Source: Flavobacterium sp. LC2016-23
GTDB lineage: Bacteria; Bacteroidota; Bacteroidia; Flavobacteriales; Flavobacteriaceae
Assembly: GCF_009674775.1 (NCBI RefSeq)
Contig: NZ_WKKE01000027.1
Span: forward strand, 1-64,000
Length of the DNA: 64,000 bases
Direction of reading: 5' to 3'
The notes under the pieces: generated by a model
The model's database searches: none
Told to the model about the DNA's origin: nothing
What the model saw: only the letters and a program-made list of their open reading frames with translations
Part shown: piece after piece, positions 33,767 through 43,812 of the stretch
Layout: each line of letters begins with the position of its first letter
Position numbering within the stretch: the stretch's first letter is position 1
Program-made: the position numbers and the translations under genes

Positions 33767-33934
33767 TTACTGTGCTATACTATCTTTACCTGTCGTGTTT
33801 TCGATTTCTGTGCTGTTTACACTTGTAGCCTCATTATTTTTTAAAAACAGGAAGTATAAAAGTGCTGCGATTATTAGCACTACTATAATCCATGGCCATA
33901 TCGGCTTCTTTTTCTCAATTTTGATCTCTGCCAT
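33767..33934 (-). CDS. 55-residue single-span membrane protein
   Basis: This short frame encodes a basic N-terminus (MAEIKIEKKKPIWPW), a hydrophobic helix at about residues 14-33 and a polar Asn/Thr/Ser-rich tail. It runs from an ATG at 33934 to TAA at 33767. Small proteins of this plan with a KKKPIWPWI start are common in Flavobacterium and often accompany PRC-barrel or CsbD-like stress genes, as here (the PRC gene lies 175 bases downstream). Function unknown. Confidence 0.7.
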   Translation of the reverse strand: MAEIKIEKKKPIWPWIIVVLIIAALLYFLFLKNNEATSVNSTEIENTTGKDSIAQ

Positions 33935-34436
33935 AACTTATTTTTTTTGATTATAAAATATTTTAACGTGACACTAAGGTACAACCGGGTTTAGGCTAAA
34001 AAAGTATTTAATTTCAGCAAGAAGTTATACAATTCCCAGCAGACTAAGACTGATATTAAAAATATCTTATTTGAAATTACTCTTCCCTGATAAGTGGTTT
34101 GAGCAACACTGACAAGTGCCGTCACCTTAATTAAGGTACTGTATACTTAATGATTTGAATACGCTGTATTTTGCGTTTTTTTTTGATACTACTCTTGTTT
34201 ACGTCTAAAAAACATACCTAAAACAAATAGACAGAATTTTTTTGTACCTAAAAACGTACTTTTTTACTCCCCTCGCAAATTGTTATTAATCAACTTTGCA
34301 GGGTTAATTACGAATGGCATTACTAGTGATTTTTGAGAAACAGAAAACCCTTCTCATTCATTATCAAATCATTATAAATTACTATCTATTATTTACTAAC
34401 CAATAATTAATTATTACTAACCTTAAAATTTTAAAA
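33935..34436. other. 500-base intergenic region with no recognised gene
   Basis: AT-rich divergent spacer between the small membrane protein and the PL14-like lipoprotein. No open frame with family similarity and no clear TANNTTTG box was found; promoters for both flanking genes presumably lie here. Confidence 0.5.
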
Positions 34437-35210
34437 ATGAAAAAATTCCTAAAATTAACCAGTTTGTTATTTATGACAGCTTTAGTATTTAATTCCTGTG
34501 AAAAGGATCAGGATTTAAATGTTCCGGAAAGCGCCGGCAAAAATGTGTCGCAAAGTGCTAAAAAAGAAGCTGTCTCTGCCAATGCCGCTTTGGCTGGTGG
34601 TGGTGCCGGGGCCAGAACGATTACACTGCAGACCAATACCTTATCGTGTCCCGGTGGTTTGTGTACCTCCTATGGCGTTTGGTCAACGGGCGTTTACACC
34701 GTTTGGTTCACGATGAAATTTAATTCCGGATTTTACTGGAGCAGAGGCGGTAAATGCGGCTATGGTATACTAATTGGTGACCAGAATACCGGTGGTGACC
34801 CGGGATGGGATGGCAATGGCGGTAGTGCACGATTTATGTGGTATTGTCCGAATGGATCCAACACGGCTAAAGGAAGCGGAGCTTATCTCCAGCCTTACGT
34901 TTACTATAAAGATCAGCCCGGACAATTTGGTAATGATTTTGGAAAAAAATACTACATACAGGAAGGCGTAACTTACAACTGTCAGATATCTGTTAAGTTA
35001 AATACCGGGTCAAGTACTAACGGATATGTCAAATATTACGTAAACGGTACAGAGATATTAAATCAGACCATTCGCTGGGTGACTAACGATTCTAAACGAA
35101 ATGTAAATGCAGTAAGTCTCCATACCTTCCGTGGTGGCAGTCAGGACTACTGGACAGCTCCGGTAACAAGTTCTATTTATTACCCTAGTGCCTCCTGGGA
35201 TGCACAATAG
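34437..35210 (+). CDS. secreted lipoprotein with a polysaccharide-lyase-14-like jelly-roll domain
   Basis: The 257-residue protein has a lipobox (FNSC, Cys21). Residues 60-257 resemble the PL14-type concanavalin-like fold: GGKCGYGILIGDQNTGGDP, a strand SARFMWYCP, the block KLNTGSSTNGYVKYYVNG, and a late SLHTFRGGSQDYWTAP segment. PL14 enzymes cleave alginate or glucuronan. The match is by pattern and partial, so activity is uncertain, and no other polysaccharide-utilisation gene lies close. The gene is monocistronic. Confidence 0.55.
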   Translation: MKKFLKLTSLLFMTALVFNSCEKDQDLNVPESAGKNVSQSAKKEAVSANAALAGGGAGARTITLQTNTLSCPGGLCTSYGVWSTGVYTVWFTMKFNSGFYWSRGGKCGYGILIGDQNTGGDPGWDGNGGSARFMWYCPNGSNTAKGSGAYLQPYVYYKDQPGQFGNDFGKKYYIQEGVTYNCQISVKLNTGSSTNGYVKYYVNGTEILNQTIRWVTNDSKRNVNAVSLHTFRGGSQDYWTAPVTSSIYYPSASWDAQ

Positions 35211-35343
35211 CATCACTTTGCTGTAAAACAATTTGGCAGTCATAAATAAAAAGTACCATTTCGATGTTGTTTATACCTTGTGTATCGTAATAGCCATCGA
35301 AATTGCGTAATTTCTATTTAATCTCCGTATTAGCATAAACACA

Positions 35344-35435
35344 AAATTCCAAATTCCAAATCCCAAATCCCAAACTTCAAATTTGGAATTTGGGATTTGG
35401 GATTTATATTTTGGGATTTATATTTTGGGATTTAG
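35344..35435. repeat. AAATTCCAAATCCC inverted and tandem repeat
   Basis: Alternating AAATTCC and AAATCCC units are followed by their reverse complements (TTTGGAATTTGGGATTTGGG), then ATTTTGGGATTTAT repeated twice. It can fold into one long imperfect hairpin and may act as terminator of the 34437 gene. The rest of 35211-35668 holds no gene. Confidence 0.7.
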
Positions 35436-35536
35436 ACCTTATTAAAAATAAATTTATCACACAAAAGCACTGGTAATCGATCTGTACCACAACAGCATTT
35501 TAAAGTTTTAAATCAGCAATTAATATAAAAAATGCG

Positions 35537-35544
35537 TACTTTTG
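35537..35544 (+). promoter_or_regulatory. -7 box upstream of the photolyase gene
   Basis: TACTTTTG fits TANNTTTG. It lies 125 bases before the ATG at 35669, so the leader would be long; no -33 box is clear. Confidence 0.4.
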
Positions 35545-35668
35545 TTTAACAATTTTACATTAAAGTTAAACAATACATCATGAGGTCAATTGTAGTAAAC
35601 CTGATACCATTGCCTTTCATGAATAGGGATGGACAGCATAATTAGTACCTAAAAGATAGAAATACCTC

Positions 35669-36961
35669 ATGAAAGCAGCAATAGTTTGGTTTAAAACAGA
35701 TTTACGAATAACGGATAATGAAGCATTATTAAAAGCAATTTCACAAAATGAAATTATTATTCCTGTTTATTGTTTCGACGATTCACATTTTGCAACGACA
35801 GCCTATGGATTTAAAAAAACAGGCGATTTCAGGGGCCAGTTTCTTATAGAATCCTTACTTGATCTCGATACCAGTTTAAGAGCACTAGGATCAGGCCTGC
35901 TTGTTTTAAAAGGAAAGCCAGAAATTGAAATTCCAAAAATTGTAAGGCAATATAAAGTTAATAAAGTGTACGCCAAACGGGAGGTCGCTTTTGAAGAAAA
36001 ACAAACTGAAAATCTGGTGCAGTCTGAGCTTTGGAAACTTCAGTGTGAAATTTTAACCTTCAGCACCAGTACTCTGTACCATGCCGAAGATTTGCCTTTT
36101 TCTATAAAAGATATACCGGATGTATTTACTGATTTCAGAAAAAAAGTAGAGAAAGATTCCGCCATACGGCCAGCCTTTGAAAAACCTGCAAGCATCAGGT
36201 CGCCTCAAATTCCTGAACCTGATCTGCCCACGCTGCAGCAACTTGGTTTAGAGAAAAGAAGTATGGACCCAAGAGCCGGTATTCAGTATATTGGAGGAGA
36301 ATCGGAGGCATTAAAGAGACTGCATTATTATTTTTTTGAATCCCAATTAATTTCAACCTATAAACAGACCCGAAACGGTATGACAGGTTCTGATTATTCT
36401 TCCCGATTTTCTGCCTGGCTTGCCCTGGGCTGTATTTCACCAAGGTTTATTTACGGGGAACTTAAAAAATATGAATCCCTTTACAATGCCAATGAGTCTA
36501 CCTATTGGCTTGTATTTGAATTGCTCTGGCGCGATTACTTTAGGTTTATGATGAAGAAGTATCACAACAGTTTTTTCCAGAAAAACGGCATTAAGAATAC
36601 CGCTGCCGCATCAAAAACAATTGATTCTGAGCAGCTCCAAAAATGGATTGACGGAAAAACCGGAGTCGCTTTTATTGATGCCAACATGACCGAACTCAAA
36701 CTGACTGGTTTTATGAGCAATCGCGGCCGGCAGAATGCGGCAAGCTACTTATGCAACGATCTGGCACTGGACTGGCGCTATGGTGCCGCTTACTTCGAAC
36801 AGCAGCTTATAGATTATGATGTGTGCAGCAACTGGGGTAACTGGGCTTATTTAGCCGGCGTAGGGAATGATCCGAGAGGCAATCGTTATTTTAATATCGA
36901 AAAGCAGGCAGCAGATTACGATAAAAATAAAACGTTTAGAAATTTATGGTTAAAAGAGTAG
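35669..36961 (+). CDS. DASH-family cryptochrome / photolyase
   Basis: The 430-residue flavoprotein has an N-terminal alpha/beta photolyase domain (1-130; AIVWFKTDLRITDNEAL) and a C-terminal FAD-binding helical domain. DASH-type marks are FRGQFLIESLLDL, TRNGMTGSDYSSRFSAWLAL followed by GCISPR, the WRDYFRF block, and the C-terminal NWGNWAYLAGVGNDPR. DASH proteins repair cyclobutane dimers, mainly in single-stranded DNA, or act as light sensors. The gene is monocistronic. Confidence 0.93.
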   Translation: MKAAIVWFKTDLRITDNEALLKAISQNEIIIPVYCFDDSHFATTAYGFKKTGDFRGQFLIESLLDLDTSLRALGSGLLVLKGKPEIEIPKIVRQYKVNKVYAKREVAFEEKQTENLVQSELWKLQCEILTFSTSTLYHAEDLPFSIKDIPDVFTDFRKKVEKDSAIRPAFEKPASIRSPQIPEPDLPTLQQLGLEKRSMDPRAGIQYIGGESEALKRLHYYFFESQLISTYKQTRNGMTGSDYSSRFSAWLALGCISPRFIYGELKKYESLYNANESTYWLVFELLWRDYFRFMMKKYHNSFFQKNGIKNTAAASKTIDSEQLQKWIDGKTGVAFIDANMTELKLTGFMSNRGRQNAASYLCNDLALDWRYGAAYFEQQLIDYDVCSNWGNWAYLAGVGNDPRGNRYFNIEKQAADYDKNKTFRNLWLKE

Positions 36962-37132
36962 TACATCCAATTTTCTAAGTACTGGGTCTGGAATAATCAT
37001 TTGAGAAAGCAGAACTGATCGGTACTACATTTGTGAAAAACCAACTGAGTCTATTGCGCTGGTCCTTATTAGACTACTTTTTGATTTACTAAAAACAGCC
37101 AATACAAGATTCTCCCGGTTTGAATTTTAGGC

Positions 37133-37169
37133 CAAAAAAAACCCGCCTTATACAGGTGTATAAGACGGG
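37133..37169 (-). terminator. terminator of the OmpA/DUF3494 operon
   Basis: CCCGCCTTATAC (37142-37153) pairs with GTATAAGACGGG (37158-37169) with one mismatch. Eight A residues to the left form the U-tract when read on the minus strand. It lies 137 bases after the stop of the OmpA gene. The remaining bases of 36962-37305 show nothing else. Confidence 0.75.
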
Positions 37170-37305
37170 CCGTCCATAAAAACATAATCTTCCATTTATG
37201 CTTCCGTATAATCTTGCTGATTGTATTTTGTACCGTAAATAATTATGGTAATAATATCCTGCTATTCTGTTGTGAAACAAAAATGATTTTTTGAAATTAG
37301 ATTTT

Positions 37306-39324
37306 TTATTTTGAAGCGGGAATAATGTCAATGATTACTGTACGGTTGTAAAAACGTTCTTCCGGAAGTTTATTTTCAAAAGCAGCCATGTTTTCGTCTT
37401 CTCCAAAACCGTGCACTTCGAATTTTACATCTTTTCTGCCTGAATTTGACAATGTGTTTTCGATAATACCCTTCACTTCATTGGCTCTTTCTAAAGATAA
37501 ATTCAGATTATAAGATTCCTCGCCAATAATATCAGTGTGACCATGAATAATAACTACCGCATTTTTAGGTATTTTAGGTGTTACCACATCTGTTAAATAT
37601 TTCTGATACATGGCAATTGCCTTTGATTTATTAAATTCAAAAATAATACTGTACCGAAGACCTTCTTCTGTTTTAGCAGGTGTCCATAATACCATATGCG
37701 AAGTGGTTACTTTTTCTTCAATACCTCCGCTTTTGGTTTTACCAATCATTTTTACTTTATAATCACCCTCAGAACGGGTTCCCATAATGCTTTTACCCGG
37801 AATGCTTACCTTTTCTTTAGTATAAGGTCCGAAAGCTTTTACTTTACCATCCGGATCTGTTGTTTCTAAAGACCATGACGAATATACCTGCCCTGCACCA
37901 ACTGCATCAACAGTAATGTAACTGTCAATAGGTGCTTCCTGAATTGTAACAAGTTCTAATGGTTTTAATGGTGCATCCGGACCCGCCTGAAATTCCATTA
38001 GTAATTGAGGTGAATTACTTTCAATAGAAACCCTGCGATCTCCCTCGCGAAGCAGTACCAGTTCTTTTGTTGCACCGGGCTGTTCTGATGGAATAGCTGG
38101 TTTTAGCTGTCCTTTAGTACTTATTCTTCCGGCGTTTATTTCAAATACAGTAACTAAATACGTTTTAATAGCTTCAGCCATAGCTACACCATCATCGGAT
38201 CCTTTTTCAGAAGAACCAACAAGTGTGACAGTGGAAGCCGGATTTTTAACCATTCTGCTTCCAAGAATATTAATTACATTATAATAAACCGCCATTTGTC
38301 GTGCAGAACGTCCTGATGAATTTACACTGGCTGTAATTCCAATCTGATCTTCATTGAAATTTTGTACATCCTCTTTTTTCAATGCCTTATAACGGCTTGG
38401 TATTTTATTGGATTCCAGATCAAAAAAAACATAATTTCGTAAAGGAAATACTTCCCGTACATTACGTTCTCCCGGTATATTTTTAGGTGCATTTACAGAA
38501 AATTGTACCTTCGATTCTGCCACGGCAGTCGGTTCAATTCCACTTCCTTGTCCAAACTTAAGGGCCATACCCACTCTAAGAGTTGTGATGCTCCAGGTCT
38601 CAACAGTACGGGGATGCTGCCCAAAATAAGGCTGGAAATTTATAAAAGGAGACAAAAGAAATTGTGTTTTATGATTTTGTGAGGATAACGGAATATCGTA
38701 ACCTGCTCCTACCTGCATTGAAATCAGGACTTCCTTCATCGCATCAAAATCACCTCTTACGGCAGGCGATGCCTCTTGTTCCGGATAAGAGGGATTCGTT
38801 CCTAATGAATACTTAAATGATTTATCTATATTGAAAGCTAAACGGGGCCCTCCGTACAAATAAAAATTAGATTTAAAGGGCGCAAAACGAATGCTTGGTT
38901 CAACCGTAATATAACTTAAGCCTGTAGATAAGTCTGCAGGGCAGTTGCATGCAGTCTTTTTTTGATCGAAAGAACCTTTTCGGCTGTCGTATCCTGCCTG
39001 AAACATGAAACCCAATCTTGTATCAGGTTTATGAAATTCAACAAGCGGTGCCAGATAAAGACCTGCACCTTCTCCGTTATGAAAAGTAACCGGAGGAGTC
39101 AGACCAGAATTAAGCTGCTGTGTTGAACCACGGTAAAAATTATAGTTGGTAGCACCTGCTACACCAAAGAACCAGGTAGGTCTTGTATAAAAAACTTCCT
39201 GTGCCTGAAGCGCTGTCTGGGTACCTAAGCAGATCAAAATAAAAATTACAAACCTGTTTAACACAGTTTTATGTAAAATTTTCTTTATGCTTATATTTGT
39301 TTTAAAACTAATGTTAATTTTCAT
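37306..39324 (-). CDS. OmpA family outer-membrane protein with N-terminal beta-barrel
   Basis: The 672-residue protein has a signal peptide of about 41 residues ending ALQAQ, an outer-membrane barrel-like region (about 45-265, alternating aromatic strands such as FYLYGGPRLAF), a long beta-rich middle, and a C-terminal OmpA domain (about 560-670). The peptidoglycan-binding part reads VIIHGHTDIIGEESYNLNLS. This ties the outer membrane to the cell wall. It follows the DUF3494 gene by 77 bases on the same strand, so the two probably work together at the cell surface. Confidence 0.88.
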   Translation of the reverse strand: MKINISFKTNISIKKILHKTVLNRFVIFILICLGTQTALQAQEVFYTRPTWFFGVAGATNYNFYRGSTQQLNSGLTPPVTFHNGEGAGLYLAPLVEFHKPDTRLGFMFQAGYDSRKGSFDQKKTACNCPADLSTGLSYITVEPSIRFAPFKSNFYLYGGPRLAFNIDKSFKYSLGTNPSYPEQEASPAVRGDFDAMKEVLISMQVGAGYDIPLSSQNHKTQFLLSPFINFQPYFGQHPRTVETWSITTLRVGMALKFGQGSGIEPTAVAESKVQFSVNAPKNIPGERNVREVFPLRNYVFFDLESNKIPSRYKALKKEDVQNFNEDQIGITASVNSSGRSARQMAVYYNVINILGSRMVKNPASTVTLVGSSEKGSDDGVAMAEAIKTYLVTVFEINAGRISTKGQLKPAIPSEQPGATKELVLLREGDRRVSIESNSPQLLMEFQAGPDAPLKPLELVTIQEAPIDSYITVDAVGAGQVYSSWSLETTDPDGKVKAFGPYTKEKVSIPGKSIMGTRSEGDYKVKMIGKTKSGGIEEKVTTSHMVLWTPAKTEEGLRYSIIFEFNKSKAIAMYQKYLTDVVTPKIPKNAVVIIHGHTDIIGEESYNLNLSLERANEVKGIIENTLSNSGRKDVKFEVHGFGEDENMAAFENKLPEERFYNRTVIIDIIPASK

Positions 39325-39401
39325 TTACGCGTATTTAGTTATTATTTTTTATGGAGGAATAATCCCATCCGAAGACGGGATCTATATTTAATAAATGCTG
39401 A

Positions 39402-41165
39402 TTATGGGACATTAATGGTTGTATTTACCATCGTTACAGATGCGATTAAAGATATCGCACGCCCGTTCAGTACTGTTTGATTTGCATTGCCGGCTGTAGA
39501 AAAAGTAACACCCGATTTTGCAATTATAGTTCCAACCATAGTCCCGCCTCCGGCGCTGTTAATGGTAGCCGCACTACCTACATACCAAAAAACGTTTTTA
39601 GGCAGTCCGCCATTTATCATTATGACACTTTTGGCACCTGTAGGACCTGCAATTCCAACGGTAAGTCCTGAAGCCGTTTGAAAAATCCATGTCGCATTTG
39701 GATCACCCTTTGCATCAAGCGTCAGGTTACCATTGCTTATTTTGAAAGTACCACTTGCTGATTTATAAACTCCCGGAGCTAAGGTAAGTCCGCCTAATTC
39801 CCCGGCATTCGGATCTGAACCACCTGGTTTCGCTGCCGGCGAAATACTTAAATATGCTGCATTTGCATCCAATAATCCTTTTTGTGCAATTGCTAATGAA
39901 GTGGCTGTTCCCGGAGCTGGCGGTGCAGTAAATATATCACCCGTAACATTTCCTACATTTAGAGGAGTCTCGGTGTACACAATAAGACCATCATGAAATC
40001 CTGTAACCAGGGTTGAGGCCGAAGTTGTTCCTAAACTTCCATTATTAATTACTGTATTTAACCCTTCGTTGGTAATTCCGGCGTTTCCACCGAATGCTCC
40101 AAACATGGCAGCAGTACCAAGATCTACAATTAAAGGTGGAGGAGGAAGAAATATAGTCGTAAAGTTCCAAACATAATCACTCGCTAATGGAGTTCCCGAC
40201 GCACTTTTTGCCCCATTTGTTATTGTGGCTGTGTAAACTTTTCCTAATACCAGTAAATTTGTTGGATTAAACGAAGCCGTAGTGCCTGAGTAAGAAACTG
40301 TACCGGCCACTGTTGCTGCTCCCTGCTTTAAGGTAAATGTCGCCGTAGTAATGGATGCTGCGTCCATTATCATACTAAAATCTGCCGTTACTGTTTGATT
40401 TAGTGCTACATTCATAGCATTATTTAAAGGATCTGTCGCAGTAACTGTAGGTACCTTATCTGTGGTAAAACTCCAGGTATAATCTGCTGCCATTGCGGTA
40501 TCCAATGAATTTTTGGCGCCAGTGGTGATCGTTACGGTATAAATTTTATTAGTTAATAAAGGACTTGCTGGAATAAAAGATACTGTTGATCCTGTATATG
40601 ATATGGTTCCTGCTACGGTATTAACTCCCTGACTTACTTTAAAAGTGTTACCATTTAATGTAGCCGGATTCATAGGCATATTGAATGTTGCCGAAATTGT
40701 TTTATTTAATGCTACCCCTGTGGCATTGTTTACAGGATCTGCGGCAGTAACTACAGGTCTTAAAAGTGTTCCCGTAGAAAATACCCATACATATTCAAGC
40801 TGTAAAAAATTACCCTTTACGTCTTTTGCTTTCGTTGTGATTTTTGCCGTATATGTTGTATTCTCCGCCAGCAAAGTTTGAGGCGTGAATGAAGCTGTTC
40901 TTCCTGAATATGTAATTGTTCCTGCAACAGGTGAAGTTCCGGTGACAATAAACGAAGTCGAAGTAATAGAACCCGGATCCATTTCTTCGTTGAATGTTGC
41001 TGAAATAACTTGTCCCAATGGGATATTTAATGCATTACTCAAAGGTGTTGTCGACTCGATAACAGGACATACTCCTGCGACCTCTTTGAAATCATCATTT
41101 TCACATCCACTAATTAGTGCGATACATAATATGGCAAAGGTTAAGAGTAAATTTTTAATTTTCAT
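39402..41165 (-). CDS. lipoprotein with three Ig-like domains and a DUF3494 (ice-binding-like) domain
   Basis: The 587-residue protein has a lipobox (ISGC, Cys21). Three Big_5 Ig-like repeats follow (about 30-130, 135-235, 240-335), each with a NNA-NVALN-TV-A-F motif and a closing W-F-T strand. Residues about 345-587 form a DUF3494 domain (LAPGVYKS, WIFQTASGLTVG, GRAISLIASVTM), the fold of bacterial ice-binding proteins. Not every member binds ice; some are adhesins. The operon with an OmpA barrel suggests surface display. The substrate, ice or another surface, is open. Confidence 0.88.
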   Translation of the reverse strand: MKIKNLLLTFAILCIALISGCENDDFKEVAGVCPVIESTTPLSNALNIPLGQVISATFNEEMDPGSITSTSFIVTGTSPVAGTITYSGRTASFTPQTLLAENTTYTAKITTKAKDVKGNFLQLEYVWVFSTGTLLRPVVTAADPVNNATGVALNKTISATFNMPMNPATLNGNTFKVSQGVNTVAGTISYTGSTVSFIPASPLLTNKIYTVTITTGAKNSLDTAMAADYTWSFTTDKVPTVTATDPLNNAMNVALNQTVTADFSMIMDAASITTATFTLKQGAATVAGTVSYSGTTASFNPTNLLVLGKVYTATITNGAKSASGTPLASDYVWNFTTIFLPPPPLIVDLGTAAMFGAFGGNAGITNEGLNTVINNGSLGTTSASTLVTGFHDGLIVYTETPLNVGNVTGDIFTAPPAPGTATSLAIAQKGLLDANAAYLSISPAAKPGGSDPNAGELGGLTLAPGVYKSASGTFKISNGNLTLDAKGDPNATWIFQTASGLTVGIAGPTGAKSVIMINGGLPKNVFWYVGSAATINSAGGGTMVGTIIAKSGVTFSTAGNANQTVLNGRAISLIASVTMVNTTINVP

Positions 41166-41787
41166 TTTGTTTTGTTTAAGATTTGAATTATTTGACGAGG
41201 TAAAGGTGAGGTCGAATGGTGCTTAAAAATTATACAATTCTCTTTTATGTTTACATTATTAACATTGTTTTTGATTTAAGCAGCGCTTTTAGGGAATATT
41301 TGTAAATAGTGCATTGACGCGCTCTAAGCTGAATTGAAAATATTGAAATCAAAATGATCAGGCAATTCTGACTTAATGTTTCAATTGCTGTCGTTATTAA
41401 AAATCTGAGAGGTGAGAAACAGCTGTTTAAAACTACCGGTCTACAGCTTATAGATAACTAATACACGTCTTTAAAATTAAAAGCAATACTCTTTATCACT
41501 ATCAGGCAAATTAAGGCCATTCTTTTCAGTCCCTAAAGCGATAAGTAACAACTGAAGTGAGTCAGGAATAAGTGGTAATTAAAGTGGTTTTGAAAAAGAC
41601 AGGAATTCTTTTTCATCAAAATTGAATTAATTCAAGTACAACCATTTTAGTTCTTTATTGACAAAAGAAATAACGATTTGTATGAATCTGACAGAAAGAA
41701 TGTGATGCCTTTAAAATTTTCGACAACACATAAATTTATAAAAATAAACACCTGGAAATGGTGTTCAGCCTTTTTGGAAAGCTTAAT
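41166..41787. other. 620-base intergenic region, no gene seen
   Basis: Lies between the DUF3494 gene start and the ppk stop, both minus strand. It contains neither a convincing open frame nor a TANNTTTG box for the DUF3494 gene; the promoter must be of another type or too diverged to see. Confidence 0.5.
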
Positions 41788-43812
41788 TTAAGGTACTACT
41801 GTATTGTTTTCGGCGATCCAGCTGTAAATTTCAGTCTGTGCACGTCGCGCCGTATTTGTATCGGGAACGTCCAATTCATTCCTTCCTTCATGGTTTATGA
41901 TTCTCCTTTTTGTATTGTCTTCCAGCTGCATCTGAATAATGGCATTGATTTCTGCAATGTGTTTTTCGACATACAAGGGAAAAGCAACTTCTATTCTTCT
42001 GTTTAAATTTCGGCTTAACATATCTGCAGATGACAAATAGATTTTTTCCTGACCGTTATTAGCGAATTTGTATATTCTCGAATGCTCTAAAAACAGGTCT
42101 ACAATCCGGTAGATTTTTATATTCTCGCTTACACCCTCAATTCCCGGCAATAAGGTGCAGATTCCGCGTACGATCAATGTTACGTCAACACCTGCCCTGC
42201 CCGCTTCAATAAGTTTATCGATAATATCTTTCTCATCAAGTCCGTTTACTTTTAAAAATACAGCTCCTTCTTTGCCCGCTTTTTTATTTTCTATTTCGTG
42301 ATCTATTAATTCTAATAGCTTGTCTTTCATATTAAAACCTGCTGCCAGAATGTGTTTTGGGGCTTCTGCTTTTTTTCTGGTTTTTAAAAATGCAAAAACT
42401 TTCTTTAAATCATCGGTATATTTTTTTTCCGAGGTGAAAAATCCAAAATCAGCATAAACATTTGCCGTACTTTCATTAAAATTTCCGGTTGATAAATAAT
42501 TATAGTGTTTCTTATTTCCGTATTTGTCTTTCATTGTCACCATGGCCACTTTAGCATGCACCTTTAAATTCGGCATGCTCTGAATGATTTTTATACCGGC
42601 ATTTTTCATTTCACGGGACCAGAATAAATTATTGTATTCATCAAAACGTGCTTTTACCTCTACAAAAACAGTTACTTTTTTACCATTTTTTGCAGCACTT
42701 ATCAAAGCATTTGCAATTAATGATTGCGATGAAATGCGGTATAACGTAATTTTTATCTCGAGAACATTTCTGTTAATGGCTGCCTGATTAAAAAACTGAA
42801 GTACATAATAATACGACTGATAGGGAAAATGAAGCAATTGATTTTGTCTGTCAATAACTTCAAAAACGGACTTGCTGCATTCAAAAGGCAGATGTTTGAG
42901 ACCGGGATAACTGGCCCCCTGAAGATTTGGCTTAACCGGGTTTGGAAATTTAAACAAATCGTACAAATTATGATGGCTTCCGCCTTTAATCATTTCCTCT
43001 TTTTTAAGTCGGAAAGCTTTTTTACAAACCAAAATTGTATCTGTATCCATAGCAGAATCGTACAGGAATCTTGTCGAGGAACCCCGTTTACGCTCTTCAA
43101 TTTTTGCTTCAATTTTCGCTATCAAATCTCCTGAGTTCTCATCCTCGATCAGGTAATTTTCATCTCTGTTGAGCTTTATCGCATAACAGGATACCACTTT
43201 TCCGGCAGGAAATATAAAGGATAAACAATTCTTAATAATCGTATCAATAGAAATAATATAATTTTTATCTCCCTGAGGCTGTAATTGTTTATATCGATCG
43301 AGTTTATCTGAAGGAATATTCAGGTACGCATAATTAAAGTTGCCCGCGCTATCTTTTAACTTTACCAGAAAGTATAAGCTGCGATTGTTTAAGAAATAGG
43401 TTTTAGGCTGGTTTACTGAAATATAAATCACCTGAATGTACGACAAAATTATACTTTTAAAATAGTACTCTATTTCACGAAGATGTTCTGCTGCCATCTC
43501 CTGTTTTTCATAATACACAATATCATTGGCTGCCAGTTCATTCAATATAGAAGTACTCCAGATTGCTCCGAATCTGTTTTGCTGAAGGTTTACCTCAGTA
43601 AGAATTTTATCCAGAAGCTCTTTGTTTTTCTTTGATTTCCGGATCAGCAGTTTCCTGATTTTAACCCTGAAAAATTCATCTAAATTAGAAGAATGAATGG
43701 CTAAAAACTTAATTCTTTCATATAAAGAATTATTGGAATCAGCAGCTTCCTCTAAAATGCAGTTATTGAAAGAAAGCCAAGAGATTTCTGAAGGTATAAG
43801 ATGGTTTTGCAC
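41788..43812 (-). CDS. ppk1: polyphosphate kinase 1
   Basis: In this 674-residue protein the N-terminal domain begins with SWLSFNNCILEEA, then HSSNLDEFFRVK, both typical of Ppk1. The autophosphorylated His is about His419 in LKVHAKVAMV. The second active-site region contains EHSRIYKFANNGQEKIYLSS, followed by MLSRNLNRRIEV. Ppk1 makes polyphosphate from ATP and is important for stress survival and phosphate storage. Length fits the family (about 690). It is a single gene with long spacers on both sides. Confidence 0.96.
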   Translation of the reverse strand: MQNHLIPSEISWLSFNNCILEEAADSNNSLYERIKFLAIHSSNLDEFFRVKIRKLLIRKSKKNKELLDKILTEVNLQQNRFGAIWSTSILNELAANDIVYYEKQEMAAEHLREIEYYFKSIILSYIQVIYISVNQPKTYFLNNRSLYFLVKLKDSAGNFNYAYLNIPSDKLDRYKQLQPQGDKNYIISIDTIIKNCLSFIFPAGKVVSCYAIKLNRDENYLIEDENSGDLIAKIEAKIEERKRGSSTRFLYDSAMDTDTILVCKKAFRLKKEEMIKGGSHHNLYDLFKFPNPVKPNLQGASYPGLKHLPFECSKSVFEVIDRQNQLLHFPYQSYYYVLQFFNQAAINRNVLEIKITLYRISSQSLIANALISAAKNGKKVTVFVEVKARFDEYNNLFWSREMKNAGIKIIQSMPNLKVHAKVAMVTMKDKYGNKKHYNYLSTGNFNESTANVYADFGFFTSEKKYTDDLKKVFAFLKTRKKAEAPKHILAAGFNMKDKLLELIDHEIENKKAGKEGAVFLKVNGLDEKDIIDKLIEAGRAGVDVTLIVRGICTLLPGIEGVSENIKIYRIVDLFLEHSRIYKFANNGQEKIYLSSADMLSRNLNRRIEVAFPLYVEKHIAEINAIIQMQLEDNTKRRIINHEGRNELDVPDTNTARRAQTEIYSWIAENNTVVP

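Noticed and set aside
35344..35435. Possible CRISPR array
   Set aside because: The repeat units are only about 7 bases long, without spacers, and form an inverted structure; it is a palindromic repeat, not CRISPR.
40885..41226. 113-codon plus-strand frame
   Set aside because: It is the antisense shadow of the Ig-like/DUF3494 gene, a result of its repeated composition.
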